Source: Undaria pinnatifida (Eukaryota; Sar; Phaeophyceae; Laminariales; Alariaceae). Taken from it: a stretch of DNA of 64,000 nucleotides. A model generated the notes under the pieces. The model saw only the letters and a program-made list of their open reading frames with translations. It searched no databases and was not told the origin of the DNA. Of the stretch, positions 49,832-60,939 are shown piece by piece (position 1 is the first letter of the stretch; each line of letters opens with the position of its first letter). Both the position numbers and the translations under genes were made by a program. The stretch lies in contig JABAKD010000026.1 in NCBI GenBank assembly GCA_012845835.1, positions 13,466,111 through 13,530,110 of the forward strand, read 5' to 3'.

Positions 49832-50036
49832 CTTTATGTTACCACTAGGATTTTGCTAGATCGATGGTTTGGAAACAAATTAATTTGGGGGAACAAGTAT
49901 CGGTTGTTTTCGAGTAATAATGGCCGACGAAATTTGATACCTGGTATTTTATACAAGGTTCCCCTTCGGAAGGTGGACACGTGCCTCCCGGGGGCGACGC
50001 AAGTCGAATGACTACAACTAACTGATGATGAAGTAT

Positions 50037-50489
50037 TTATGCAGAAGGTGTATATCGGAGGGATGCGTAGTCAACGACAAATGATTCTTTATGATCTACA
50101 TGACCTTGATTTGCTCCAGCTAAGATGCTGTCGTGGAAAGTGTTGAAACCTGATCCTGGGATAACGGTGTACAAATTGGTTGTGATGTGGGCAATAATAT
50201 GTGCACGGACGATGTGATGTAAAGCTGGGTTGTTGTGCACACGACGCGAGATACATCTTAATAAACATGCACCATCACCAATCTCGGGAATAATGGACCA
50301 TTGACCAGAATTGTTATTGTTGCCGATGTTGTTGTCTTCATCATTTTCGCTGTCTGATGGGTTTGTACTGCTGTCGCTGCTGTTACAGGAATCTTTGGTG
50401 TCAATTTGTTGTTTGTTTTCTGTGTCCAGCATTTTTCCCCGCGCGCTTATACCGATGTTTGTTGCCGATATGGTCTGTTGTGTGCACAT
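50037..50489 (-). pseudogene. OTU-like cysteine protease fragment, copy 1
   Basis: A 150 aa frame. Residues about 30-65 are Asp/Ser/Asn-rich. Residues 67-105 read SIIPEIGDGACLLRCISRRV and then HHIVRAHIIAHI, matching the OTU N-terminal signature (GDGxCLFRAxS … hxxLRxxVxxxI), with the presumed catalytic Asp at 72 and Cys at 75. The C-terminal His-containing part of OTU domains is absent, so the fragment is truncated or continues in an unseen exon. OTU proteases cleave ubiquitin from proteins and occur in several transposon families. The upstream side of the start codon on minus is shared with the next copy. Active function is unlikely. Confidence 0.6.
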
Positions 50490-51610
50490 CGTTACTTTTG
50501 CTTGAGTTGTGTTGCTATTTTATATCTCTTTATACAGGTTTCGCTACTGCTGTATGGTAACCACCGCCGTGTCAATTGTGAGGGAGAACTCACAGTAAAC
50601 TTAGAGTCTATGGACTACGTGCTGCTTGCTGGTGATGCTGCTGACGGAACTTTGCAAGACAAACGGAACTTTTTCGGGCACGTTGGCGTTGTTTGTTCCG
50701 TTCAGAAAAATATATTGTCTACACCGACAAATGATTCTTTATTATCTACATGACCTTGATTTGCTCCAGCTAAGATGCTGTCGTGGAAGGTGTTGAAACC
50801 TGATCCTGGGATAACGGTGTACAAATTGGTTGTGATGTGGGCAATAATATGTGCACGGACGATGTGATGTAAAGCTGGGTTGTTGTGCACACGACGCGAG
50901 ATACATCTTAATAAACATGCACCATCACCAATCTCGGGAATAATGGACCATTGACCAGAATTGTTATTGTTGCCGCTATTGTTGTCTTGATCATTTTTGC
51001 TGTCTGATGGGTTTGTACTGCTGTCGCTGCTGTTAGAGGAATCATTGGTGTCAATTTGTTGTTTGTTTTCTGTGTCCAGTATTTTTCCCCGCGTGCTTAT
51101 ACCGATGTTTGTTGCCGATATGGTCTGTTGTGTGCACATCGTTACTTTTGCTTGAGTTGTGTTGCTACTTTATATCTCTTTATACAGGTTTCGCTACTGC
51201 TGTATGGTATCCACCGTGTCAATTGTGAGGGAGAACTCACAGTAAACTTAGAGTCTATGGACTACGTGCTGCTTGCTGGTGGTGCTCTATTGTAAAACCG
51301 CTGTGTATGTTCTTTTGATGAGAGTAAACGTCTTGTGTATTTATTCTCCTCGGTCCATCCAGAAAAAAATCCCGTTCTCAATAAAATTTGATTTTTTATG
51401 ATCTATATATTATTGCCGCTCTCTGCGGTTGCTTGCTGCTGCTGTGATCGTAGACAGTTCATACCGATGTTTGTTGCCGATATGGTCTGTTGTGTGCACA
51501 TCGTTACTTTTGCTTGGGTTGTGTTGCTACTTTATATCTCTTTATACAGGTTTCGCTACTGCTGTATGGTAACCACCGTGTCAATTGTGAGGGAGAACTC
51601 ACTGTAATAA
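50076..51610. repeat. Tandem duplication (two copies plus a partial third), ~648 bp unit
   Basis: 'acgacaaatgattcttta…' starts at about 50,076 and again at about 50,724 and runs ~570 bp with very high identity, to 'gtgctgcttgctggtg' (50,640; 51,285). A third partial copy begins near 51,460 (cataccgatgtttgttgcc) and ends near 51,606. Confidence 0.88.
50702..51139 (-). pseudogene. OTU-like cysteine protease fragment, copy 2
   Basis: A 145 aa frame, nearly identical to copy 1 up to the GANQGHVD text, including GDGACLLRCISRRV. It then diverges at the repeat junction. Substitutions between the copies are few, which suggests a recent tandem duplication. Confidence 0.6.
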
Positions 51611-52970
51611 TGACATAGTTCACGTCGTTGCAGCGGGTACATATACACCGCGCCCGCGTCTAGCAGTGCGGGAAAATTCTCTCGCAAATACATTTTGATG
51701 CCACCCCGATGTACGTGCGAGGACTAAAGTTCCACCGTGTGTGTAGTAGACGTATTTAAGCCGGACGATATGCCTATATTTTAGGCTCTAAACCAAATTA
51801 AGCCCTATCATCATGTCTTAAATGTCTACAAAATAGGTCTATTTTACCGACCTAACGACCACGGCAGACCACGGTGAGATATGGATTTTCCCAAAATATG
51901 CACTTGGGCACATTTTGGCCCAAGTGCATTTTTGAATCAATTTTCCGAGTATTTTCCAGCAAACAACAGCATTTCAGACGACAAAAGCTGGAGGAAACAT
52001 CAGACGGATGCCTACATTTCGAGGGTGGAAATTGAACCGGGTTGAGGGCCAGTCCTGCTGTGCTGCTGTACTGACTGCCACACTGAGGCACACCGAAGGC
52101 GGCAGACGCCTGCGAGGTATCCTTCATATGAAGCGAGTATGGAGTACGAAGCACTCAATGTTTTTGCCAGGCACCAGTTATTTGTTTTGGCCGTTTGTTT
52201 AAGCTCGCACAGCATGGGCAGGGGAGGGTCTTTCTCGAAGTTTCCACCCACTCATGTGCTGACTCATGACATAAATCCTCGTCTTGCCATCTGCGTCTGG
52301 AGTAGTGCAGAAATATCATAGTCTATTTTCAAGTAGTTTGATCTTTCCTCGGCTTTTCTTTTTATGCGTACTGAAAGAGACCACTATTTCGAGTTTTAGA
52401 CATATGGTGTTTTTTTTATGCGTTTAAGGTCGAAGTATCGAATGGCCTAGCTCTTCCAGTTGGAAGTACTTAAGACCTAACCTCGAGGCTTAAATACGTC
52501 TAGTGTGTGGTTGCCCGGGGACAGAAGCGTCTCGTACCCCACAAAATAGAGCCAGTCTCGGCGGCTTTCCGCGGCCATAGCTTGCGCCACGGAAGTCCCA
52601 TGAGCCCGGAACACGGCTGATAATATACCGACGGGTAGTCTGATCGCATTGCAGAAGAAAGCACACCAAAAAACTCTGCGCCGGCGGAGAAAAAGGGACG
52701 GACTAGGCAAAAAAATCAAAATGGTACATATGCATATGATGATTTCAGAATTGAATTTGCTTGATCCAAGGATTGGGAGTATGATAATTTGAGGTGAAAT
52801 ATTGGTGGTTTCGGGGTTATTTTAGGCCTGGTTTATTGAACAACAATCGAGGGTTTTCTTTCTGTTTTTCTTACACTGCTTGATTCTACTGCACTCTTGA
52901 TCGGCCAATTTTTTATCAGCGATTTTTGTTAAGATTACTGCGGTTCAATTCCGCTAGCTACGTCGTTCGG
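51611..52970. other. No recognisable gene; one strong hairpin
   Basis: Small frames only. The inverted repeat ATGCACTTGGGC (51,898-51,909) and GCCCAAGTGCAT (51,918-51,929) encloses an 8 nt loop. No other repeat or domain was seen. Confidence 0.45.
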
Positions 52971-52972
52971 TA

Positions 52973-54085
52973 GAGTACTGGGCCCTCTATAGTGCAAGTT
53001 GAACAGTGCAGGTGCCCGGTATTGTGCAGGTAAAATCTCTGGACACAGTCAGCGCCCTCGATAGTGCAGGACCTGCACTATTGAGGCAGATCTCGCTATA
53101 GTCCGGGTTAGGCACCGCGGTGCCCCGCAACAGTCCAGGTTGGACACACACACGGACAGACTAACAGCGGACAGACGCGACACAGAAACCAGGGTGCATG
53201 TATGTGCTGCTGCAGACCCGAAGAGCTCTACGCAGCACAGAGGCGCACCATGCCTTGTGCGGACAGTGAACTGTGCCATCAACAAGAGAGAACGCCGCAA
53301 GCCCCTTATGGCCACGTCTGTCAGGGAGGATGTAGCGAGCGGCTCCACGGTATTTTCGGCAGCATGTTTGACGACCACGAAACGAAGCGCATCTGCAGCA
53401 CGTGCGTCGCCGAGGCTGGCCGGCGCAAAACGTCACCAGCTGAGGGTGCTGGGGCGGGACCATCTCAACGCCCGACGAATACGAAGGGGGGGGGTGAGAA
53501 AGGTTCTGGTTCTCGTGCGCGTTCGGACAATAACGCGAAGGTTGAGATTCTTAAGTTTGTCGCGACGTTGTGAGAGCGAGGGGTACATGGTTGTTTGTTT
53601 TTCTTGCGGTGCGCTTGCTGTCGTGCTTGTCTTGGTTTGTTTGTGTTCGTTTTTTCTCGCAGCATCAAAGCGGGTGCGCCAGGCAGACATGAGAGAGTTT
53701 TGTCACCGCGTAATGAGGGCGGGGGGCAGTAGCACATGGTTGCTCGTGTTTTTGCAGTGCGCTTCCTGTTGTGTTTCTTTTTCCGTTTTTTCTTTTTCTA
53801 TCTTGCAACATCGAAGGAAGGCAATAAGGATGGAGATTTAGCTTCGTCCACTAATAAAAAAATAAAAATAAAATCGATCCATTTTGTACTCTGTTAGCCC
53901 TGCAAAGCGTGAGCGCCACACCATGAAGTCAAAGAGAGCCTCATCCTGCACTTTTTAGGGATATTCAACACCTCAATAGTGCCGAACCTGCACTATTGAG
54001 GCACTCTTATGAGTAGTGCAGGTGCCCGCTATAGTGCTGGTAAAATCTCTGAACACACCCCTGCACTATAGCGGGCCCAGTACTG
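52973..54085 (+). mobile_element. Pogo-like DNA transposon, copy 2 (1.11 kb)
   Basis: Ends GAGTACTGGGCCCTCTATAG and (reverse complement) CAGTACTGGGCCCGCTATAG are inverted and flanked by TA (52,971-52,972; 54,086-54,087). The subterminal hairpins CCTC(G/A)ATAGTGC(A/C)G lie at 53,056-53,086 and 53,971-54,001. It shares ~170 bp at the left end and the zinc-finger/HTH coding remnant with copy 1 (39,373-41,013) but has fewer T-rich tandem units. The first base of the left end is G instead of C. Confidence 0.8.
53202..53573 (+). pseudogene. Cys-rich N-terminal transposase remnant, copy 2
   Basis: A 123 aa frame, homologous to 39,611-40,108. It has MPCADSELCH, CQGGCSERLHG and KRICSTCVAEAG. The Cys that follows LHG in copy 1 (LHGNCGS) is Phe here (LHGIFGS). 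The helix-turn-helix region is shortened to NAKVEILKFVATL before the stop. Confidence 0.55.
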
Positions 54086-54089
54086 TACA

Positions 54090-55480
54090 CGTAAATCATA
54101 GGGATATAGCCTAGACATGGAAAGCGCACGCTTGAATAAACGAGGAGGAGGTAGTGATTACGATTACTGCACCATAAACAGCCACACAGCAGAATTGTGA
54201 GTGACTGCATCCCCGGGGCCTCGAAGGTTGTGTTATACAAGTTCGGGCAAATCGACATGGTTTGTACTCTCGTGCAAGTAATATAGGTGCGTATCAGTAA
54301 GAGCACACACAGCGATGATCTACCACACACAACATGCTTTTTGTCTGTGACTTATTATAATATGGCATGGGGAGAGGGTGCACCAAAAACAGGGAATACA
54401 TTTTCGACACCAAAATCAAGAGGAAATATCGTTCCTCCTCCACGCCAAGGTGATAGTAAGTAGGCAGTGTCCACGGAAGAAACCAGTGGTGGCATGCATT
54501 CCTCTGGTATCGCATTTGTTTGTGTTTTTTTCCCCCGAGAAGATTCTGTGGGTAAATATAGGCGGTGTTCTTTGTTGTTTCTGTGGTCCCTGACTCCGTT
54601 GCTGTGGTCGTTTGCCGGTCAAGTGCAAGCGGTCGTGATGGTACGTAACTGAAAAATAAGTTTGTGTAGCTTCGTACTCGACGTGCTCCTTGCTGATGAT
54701 TGCTGATTGATAATATCTTCAAGGGAGTTTTATTTTTTTGGCACACATCAATTTTCCAGCTTCTGGACATACCAGCCGTGGTCGCAGGTGTCGTCCTTCC
54801 CATCCCCTCCCCGGTTATGCCTTTGGCGCATAGGGTTCAGCACCCACTAATCGTCGATTTTCCACTGAGTGCGTTTTGCTAACTCATGCTCTCGCGATTT
54901 CCGCAAGTCAATTAGTGCACGAGAAAACGTCCAACGAAAACACACACGAGGACTGACTCGGGGAGATTCGAACTCACGAAGCTGACCTATACCAGGCTCG
55001 AGGATAACCTGATAGGCCACCGGGGAAGTGAGTGATATAGAACCGATCGCCCCGGTGGTCTAGTGGGAGTTACACTTGAATAACACTACACTGCTAATAC
55101 TGGCATTGATCCTCGAGTTAAATAACCGCCGTCGTGAGCTTTGTGTGCTTTGCTTGTTTGCAGAAATATACTAGGGATAAAGGATCAACTGACTGCTGAA
55201 ATCGCCTAGCAGCATGGATAGGCACAATTCGACGCGAATCAACAAGGGAAAAAAATGCTGAACTCTTCTCGCGATAAAAATTAGGGCAGGTACCGTAGTG
55301 GGGAGCCCGCTATATGACCCCGAATCTGAGTTGTACTACTGGGAGGGCGAGCGTAGTGCGAAAATCACAATACATGGGATGGGAAAAAGAAAAAGCGATG
55401 TGTATTGCTGCTGCTGTAATTATAATACGATACCATAAATAAAAATCTTACCCACGTGGTAAATTACAAGTACCAACAAC
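54090..55480. other. No confident gene; two head-to-head tRNA-like 5' halves
   Basis: No domain in any frame (the largest, 54,294-54,803 on minus, is 169 aa). Two A-box-like sequences face away from each other: on minus TGGCCTATCAGG (55,019-55,008), followed by a T-arm-like GTGAGTTCGAATCTCCC (54,978-54,962), and on plus TGGTCTAGTGGG (55,056-55,067), which lacks a B box. The inverted pair AGGCCACCGGGG/CCCCGGTGGTCT links them. Neither forms a full cloverleaf, so they are likely tRNA relics or SINE heads. Confidence 0.4.
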
Positions 55481-55560
55481 GCAGCTTGTAAGTATGAGTA
55501 TTGACCCAAAATTCGTCGAACTCACGGATGACGTCCTTAATTTTTTTTTATATAATACGA
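55480..55560 (-). repeat. Degenerate family M terminus
   Basis: 'cagcttgtaagtatgagtattgacccaaaattcgtcgaactcac … cttaatttttttt' is a diverged version of the M end 'cagcttgcaaagatgagtttcgacaaaattttcgatctcac … tattttaattt'. The 224 aa frame that starts here (55,494) is therefore not a gene. Confidence 0.5.
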
Positions 55561-55959
55561 TACTCAAGCAAGTTGAACCGATCGACTCCATCTGGACAGA
55601 CTGCTGTTATACAAGTGGTCCAAATACAACTTCTCCAATCACAGGCAAGTATGAGATGATAGTCATTGAACTTGCTGAACTTCTTAGTGAGTGGTGGTTT
55701 GCTCTATCCACGAACACCGCCCGAGCCGATCAATCGGATGTTCGGTTAGACGGTGCGGGGTGGTATCGAGGCAAGGAGTCAAATGAAATATCCGCGTGCC
55801 GCGGGGTTAGGGGATACGAAAAAACGTTCAGCAGTACTAGTAGCGCGAGTTGCCCCATTTTCTCTAGCTTTAAATATCTTGAAGGATTTTCGAACCGGGG
55901 TTGGACCCTGTTCTGTGGTGCTGGCGTTGTATACAAACCTCAGCCTGCTAAGGCTTCAA

Positions 55960-56840
55960 CAGCGTGCGGTGTGGTGTCGACCCGGGAGATGTCGGTTTTT
56001 GTCCCCTGTTTGTTGGAGTTGATGGTGGTTGGAAGGATTTCCGGAACGGCGGTGGAGCCCAATCATCATGGGTGTGCGTCGGAACGCCCCCCCCGTTTGC
56101 TGGTCTATCTCCTCCCTTTAAGGCACTACGATCTGCACAGCCAATCAAGGATAAGCCAATGTGAATAGATTACTGTCGCACCGTCATGCGGGGCTGTGTC
56201 GACCCGCGGGAAAAATCAGGTATCGTCCCCGGTTTGTCACGATTAATGAAACAGGCACAGGACTCTATTTCTCCCATGCATGGCGGTGCTGCCCTTATGT
56301 TCGAGCCCCGGCCAATCAGCGGTGCGCGAATATGTTTGGAGTTCCGCGTTGTGCGGAGTGGTGTTGAAATGGTAGATCATTATTCTTGTTCCCGCGTTTT
56401 TTGTGCTTTAGATATTCGGGGAACTCTTGGGTCGGGGATGGGACCTTATCTTCCACGTGTGCGACGGAAATGCCCCCCATTGATGGACCTCTGTCCTCCT
56501 AGGACGGCGCTGTGGAGCTCGAACAAATAGGCGATTAGCCATCGGGATTAGGGTTTTCTCACCATACAGGGTGGTGTCGACACGTGAAATCTCGGTTTGC
56601 TTCCCTCGTTGATGGAAGTTTTAGAGATGTGGAACGACACTTGGACCGGGAATGGGACCTTATATCCTCCCTTTGTTGAACTGGCTCAATATGCGAACCA
56701 TGGCTAATCAGAAAATCGGCCGATGGGGTTGGGATTTCCATACCGTGCCGGGAGGTATCAACCCGGAGGGTATCCGTGTTCGTCTCCGGGTTGTCCGAGC
56801 TGTCGATGTGTGGATGGATCCCGATTCCGGCATGTGACCC
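55960..56840. repeat. Four diverged tandem units (~190-380 bp spacing)
   Basis: The core 'tgtcgacccgggagatgtcggtttttgtccc' is seen at about 55,975, 56,196 ('tgtcgacccgcgggaaaaatc'), 56,573 ('tgtcgacacgtgaaatctcgg') and 56,755 ('tatcaacccggagggtatccg'). 'ggggatgggaccttat(c/a)t' occurs at 56,435 and 56,649. Strong divergence indicates age; no coding reading is supported. Confidence 0.5.
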
Positions 56841-58110
56841 TATTGTGCCCGGGTGACGCCATTAATGCTGGTCAATGAGCGATCAGTCAAAAATGGCATG
56901 TTTGTAATTTTGTCTGTATAAACTCGAGCCTGGAATCCTTGACTCTGGAAATTGTAAGCGCTGTGGTCGCGTACTGTATCTACAAGAAGTGAGCAATTTT
57001 CACAGCTGACAACAAGCATCAGAATTTCAACAGCATTCGAGGAGTTGAATGACAAAGGCAGCCATACCACCGTGTTTTGCGCTGGGAACAACGTCAGCAC
57101 GTCTTTCCACGATCAGACAACACGCAGACCGTCGGTCTGGGAGGCTCGGATCTAGATGATGATATTATATAATGCATTGTATACTTCAGAAGCTGACTCA
57201 GTACGCGCCTTTCAGTGACTACGAAGAGAAAACGCAGCGGACATGGCAAGTCATCTTACTGGCCCCATATGCTTGATTGGAAAAAAATATAATAAGAAAT
57301 ACACTCCACACGTTTCGTCGCCACACTAAAGGGTCAGTCGGCGTGTGCTCGGATTTATCCGATCGAAATGTAATGAATAAAGCTCGGAATGGGATTCACT
57401 TAAAAACGGTTGCTATTGATAGTAGAGCATTTTGGTAAAATTGTAAGTCTATGTCAAACTCTTATCATTATCTCACATACTGTACGCGCAGACTATGATT
57501 GATGGTGTGTGGTGTCTTTTTCTACTCCACCAAGTATTGAATCGAACAATTCGAATTGCTGCCCTGCCCTACCAGACGCATGGGTGTCGGTGTAAGCCGG
57601 CACCCATGCGGAACCCTTGTACCGTGATATTAACCCTCACATGCCACTGAAAAACAAGACATAAAATAAGTACATAGTCTATACTCTCAGTTATACGAGA
57701 ATAGTACATACATCCTCGTACTATGTCCGTCCGCTCGCCATCGAAAGAAAAAAGGTTGGTGGGCGGAAGAAACCACGATTGATCTGGTCCAATGATCGAC
57801 CGCAGTCCAGTTGTAAACAACAGCTCTGTCTGTTCGCGTGTTCTATCTATCTGCCAGCACAGTTCCGCGGGGTATCCACTTGGTATCTCCACGAGCACAA
57901 TCGACCAAACAATGTCAGCTGCTGCTGTCAAATTTAGCTACGTACGTACTTCGCCACAAAAAAGTATGAACCATAACGCCGAATTCTCTCTATAAACAAC
58001 AAACTCCATACTATTCTTATCGGTTCCCGATTCCTAAAAATAGTTCTCAATAGCAGATCCTGGGGACTGACTACCTAAAGACGGCATTGTGCTCGTAAAG
58101 GGTGTCAAGG
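56840..58110. other. No confident gene
   Basis: Minus frames at 56,840-57,100 (86 aa) and 57,569-57,931 (120 aa) have balanced composition and could be exon remnants, but no domain or splice context supports them. There is nothing else of note. Confidence 0.4.
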
Positions 58111-58117
58111 TGTACAT

Positions 58118-58457
58118 TTCGATCAAAATCAGACCCCCATGTCCGTTAAAACTCCGCCCTCCCCTCACCCGATATTCGACTTACAGGATTCACTTGATAA
58201 TAATATAGTCTAATGCATTTCCTTTTACAGCTATCAGATTTTGTCCCCCTCAGAAACGGGCTTTATAGTTTCCACGCACAGACTGACTAACATCACCCTG
58301 TTGACCCTGATAGCTACACTGTAGTTGCAAGGGAAGTCGCCGACCTATATCCTTAATGAGGACACAGAACCGTAATACGAGCGATCAGAGTATGACACAC
58401 AGCTTGCAAAGATGAGTTTCGACAAAATTTTCGATCTTACAGCTGGAGTATATTTTG
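58118..58457 (-). repeat. Family M fragment
   Basis: Right half of an M element, from 'tttcgatcaaaatcagacccccatg' to 'acagctggagtatattttgata'. LINE copy 2 begins ~30 bp after it. The palindrome ATACTCCGGAGTAT (58,471-58,484) lies between them. Confidence 0.75.
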
Positions 58458-58485
58458 ATACTCTTATTATACTCCGGAGTATTAT

Positions 58486-59720
58486 TGTACTTGTGCTTTA
58501 TCGACCTTACCAAAGCATATGACTCCGTCGACCGAAGCATTCTGTGAGATGTCCTTGCCCGTTTAGGCGTGCCACCGAGAATGCTCACCGTCATCCGCCA
58601 ATTCCACGACGGCATGCAAGCGTGCGTGCGGTTGGATGATACGTTCGACGTGGGGCAAGGTCTCAGGCAAGGATGCGTGCTCGCGCCACTGATGTTTAAC
58701 ATGTTTTTCACGGCGGTACCGCATGTGCCCGAGAAACGCTTCCTCGTTGATGCAGCCATCATGGACAACGTGGTGCAGCTCCAACGAAAGGAGAAAGGCG
58801 AGAAGAAGGGTACTTCACGCACAGACAGGCAAAGTCGACGGGCGAAGGGGATAGGAGGAGGATGAGGAATATATAGAGATTGTAGGGTATGCTTTACGCG
58901 GACGATGCGGCCATTGTATCGCGACCGTCTGAAGGGCTGTAGAGGATGATGACGGTGATCGTGACGGCGTGCTCGGCGTTTGGGCTGACGGTCTCCGAGG
59001 GTGAAAACAGATGTTATGTACCTGCAAACCAAAGCCCGGGGGAAGGTGTCGTTCACAACCAATGCAGCCGGCCAGTTATGCAAACAAGAATCGAGTGTGT
59101 GTACTTGACCGGGCTATCACCGCAGACAGAGACCTTAGCATTCAAATAACGTGGCGTCTTCAGAGGGCCTGGGCGTGCGTCCATCGGTACAAGATGGAAA
59201 TCTATGATTTCCCGGGTGTGCGCTTACGGTTGAAGGTGCGGTTGCTGAAAGCTGAGGTGGTCGAGACACAGCCTTACGGTTGCATGACGTGGAGCCCGAA
59301 GAAGCCTGACTATGAAAGGCTACGACGGGTTCACCACTCCATGCTCCTTCGATTCCTCGGATGACGGAAACGGAATCGCGACGACAACACCCTATCGTAC
59401 GCCGACGCGCTCGTCAGGACAGCTTTCGAGACCATACAGGCGATAGTGCGCAAACGGATTTTTTTTTTAGCGGGATTCGTAGCACGTATTAGGGAGGTGC
59501 GTCTGCCACAGAGGGTGATGTTTGGGGAGCTTGTTGGAGGTAAGGGATATTCAGGGGGGCAAGAGAAGGACTGGATGGCTCATCTGAAGGAGGATATGTC
59601 GGTCTTTGTAATGAAATTTGAACGGTGGCGAAAGGCTGCTTAGAAAGCGGTGAGATGGTTTCGACGAGTAGAGGAGGGAGCCGAGTTGTTCATGTGCAAG
59701 TGGCATGAAACGGAGAGGCG
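58486..59720 (+). pseudogene. LINE reverse transcriptase (copy 2)
   Basis: RT motifs in order: FIDLTKAYDSVD (motif A), [14 protein letters not shown] (motif B, in the frame 58,569-58,865) and LYADDAAIVS (motif C, 58,891-58,920) with both catalytic Asp. The K/E/G-rich insert between motifs B and C has a stop at about 58,863. Downstream frames 59,011-59,364 and 59,446-59,643 hold TWSPKKPDYERLRRVHHSML and FVARIREVRLPQRVMFGEL, the same C-terminal region as copy 1, which ends near 59,720. Several frame breaks and the 5' truncation rule out an active protein, but the active-site box is better kept than in copy 1. Confidence 0.86.
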
Positions 59721-59774
59721 CAAAGCTGAAGAGCGACCCGCAAAGGCTGCGACACTGCCATCAACCGTCGGCAT

Positions 59775-60060
59775 CTCTAGAGGGAGGGGGGAGGGGGGGA
59801 GGGGGGGAGAGGAGAGGGGAGGAGGGGGAGGAGAGGGGAGGAGGGGGAGGAGAGGGGAGGAGGGGGAGGAGAGGGGAGGAGGGGGAGGAGAGAAAGAGGG
59901 TGGGCGGGGCGGGGGAGGGGGGCAGGGGGCAGGGGGGGGGGGGTGGGAGGGGGGAGGGGGGGGGGGGTGGGGGGGAGGGGAGGGGGGGGGGGGGGGAAGG
60001 GGGGAAGGGAGGGGTGAGGAAGAATGGGGGAAAGAGAGGGTGGGGGGGGGTGGGGGGCAA
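59775..60060 (+). repeat. G-rich tandem tract (GGAGGGGGAGGAGAGG)n in the LINE 3' UTR
   Basis: Units of 19 bp (about six copies at 59,800-59,895) are followed by irregular G5-G11 runs. A C-rich tract lies at the same place in LINE copy 1 (14,300-14,395), so it is a property of the element. Sequences of this kind can fold into G-quadruplexes. Confidence 0.85.
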
Positions 60061-60939
60061 TGCCCAAGAGACTCAAGTCAAGAGACTCAAGTCTGGGTCT
60101 ATCCATCATCTTCTTGCAACTTGTGGGCCTTCCAATCGCCGTCACAAGATAGCGTAAGACCGCCCTGACTTCTTCGCCATGTTGCGGTCTGTCCCCAGTG
60201 CCATTGATGATGCACTTGATAATTTCTATGAGCCCAATGCCGTCTTCAGTCAGTTTTTAGGGGCTGCTAGTATGACATATTTTTTCTCCTTTTTTTTTCC
60301 TTGCTTCCTCTTCTTGTCTTGTCTTTTCTTGCTTTTCTTGCCTTCTTCTCTTTTTTTCCTTTCTTCTTTCGAATTTTCGCATTCTTTTCTTCTCTTTTCT
60401 TTGCTTTATCTTACTTTCATTTTTTTGTTCATTTGTTTTCTAATTGACTTGCTTCTGTCTTGTGTATGCGTAGTGGTACTACGTGCAAAATATACGTGGA
60501 AGTCTTTCTCGGGTGGGAAGCGGTATGGTCGGTTTTTCCAGTCGCGAGTAGTGAGACGCATGCACCAGTATGGACCTGGCACATCGTAGGCTGACTCCCG
60601 ATTTCACTTTATATGTGTCTGATGTAGGAATGAATTGCGTCAGCTGTGATATAGACTATGCGTGTACCACCTTTGGTTTGTGCTTTTCCCTGGCACTGGA
60701 GTATTCCTCAGCCTCAGAGTGACTGGAGCCCGTGACAACCTTTACATGGTTATTATGATAGTTAATGTGAGAACAACAACAACAAATATTGGATATAGAC
60801 TATGCGTGTACCACCTTTGGTTTGGATTTTCCCTGGCACTGGAGTATTGCTCAGCCTCAGAGTGACTGGAGCCCGTGACAACCTTTGCATGGTTAATATG
60901 ATAGTTAATGTGAGAACAACAACAACAATTATTGCAGGT

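Larger units (their letters stand above)
58486..60930 (+). mobile_element. LINE copy 2 (5'-truncated, intact YADD box)
   Basis: Same element as 13,391-15,978 but on plus. It begins inside the RT (…LCFIDLTKAYDSVD at about 58,490), has the G-rich tract (59,775-60,060), the conserved 3' UTR, the pyrimidine-rich tract (60,280-60,440), and the terminal block. The last ~135 bp with its AACAACAACAACAA tail are duplicated in tandem (60,650-60,787 and 60,790-60,925). Differences from copy 1 (substitutions and indels across the RT) show separate insertion events. Confidence 0.88.

Noticed and set aside
55494-56168. 224 aa ORF as a gene
   Set aside because: Its first ~20 codons are a degenerate family M terminus and the rest enters a diverged tandem repeat; no domain.
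59761-60168. Gly-rich (plus) and Pro-rich (minus) ORFs
   Set aside because: Low-complexity translation of the G-rich LINE tract.
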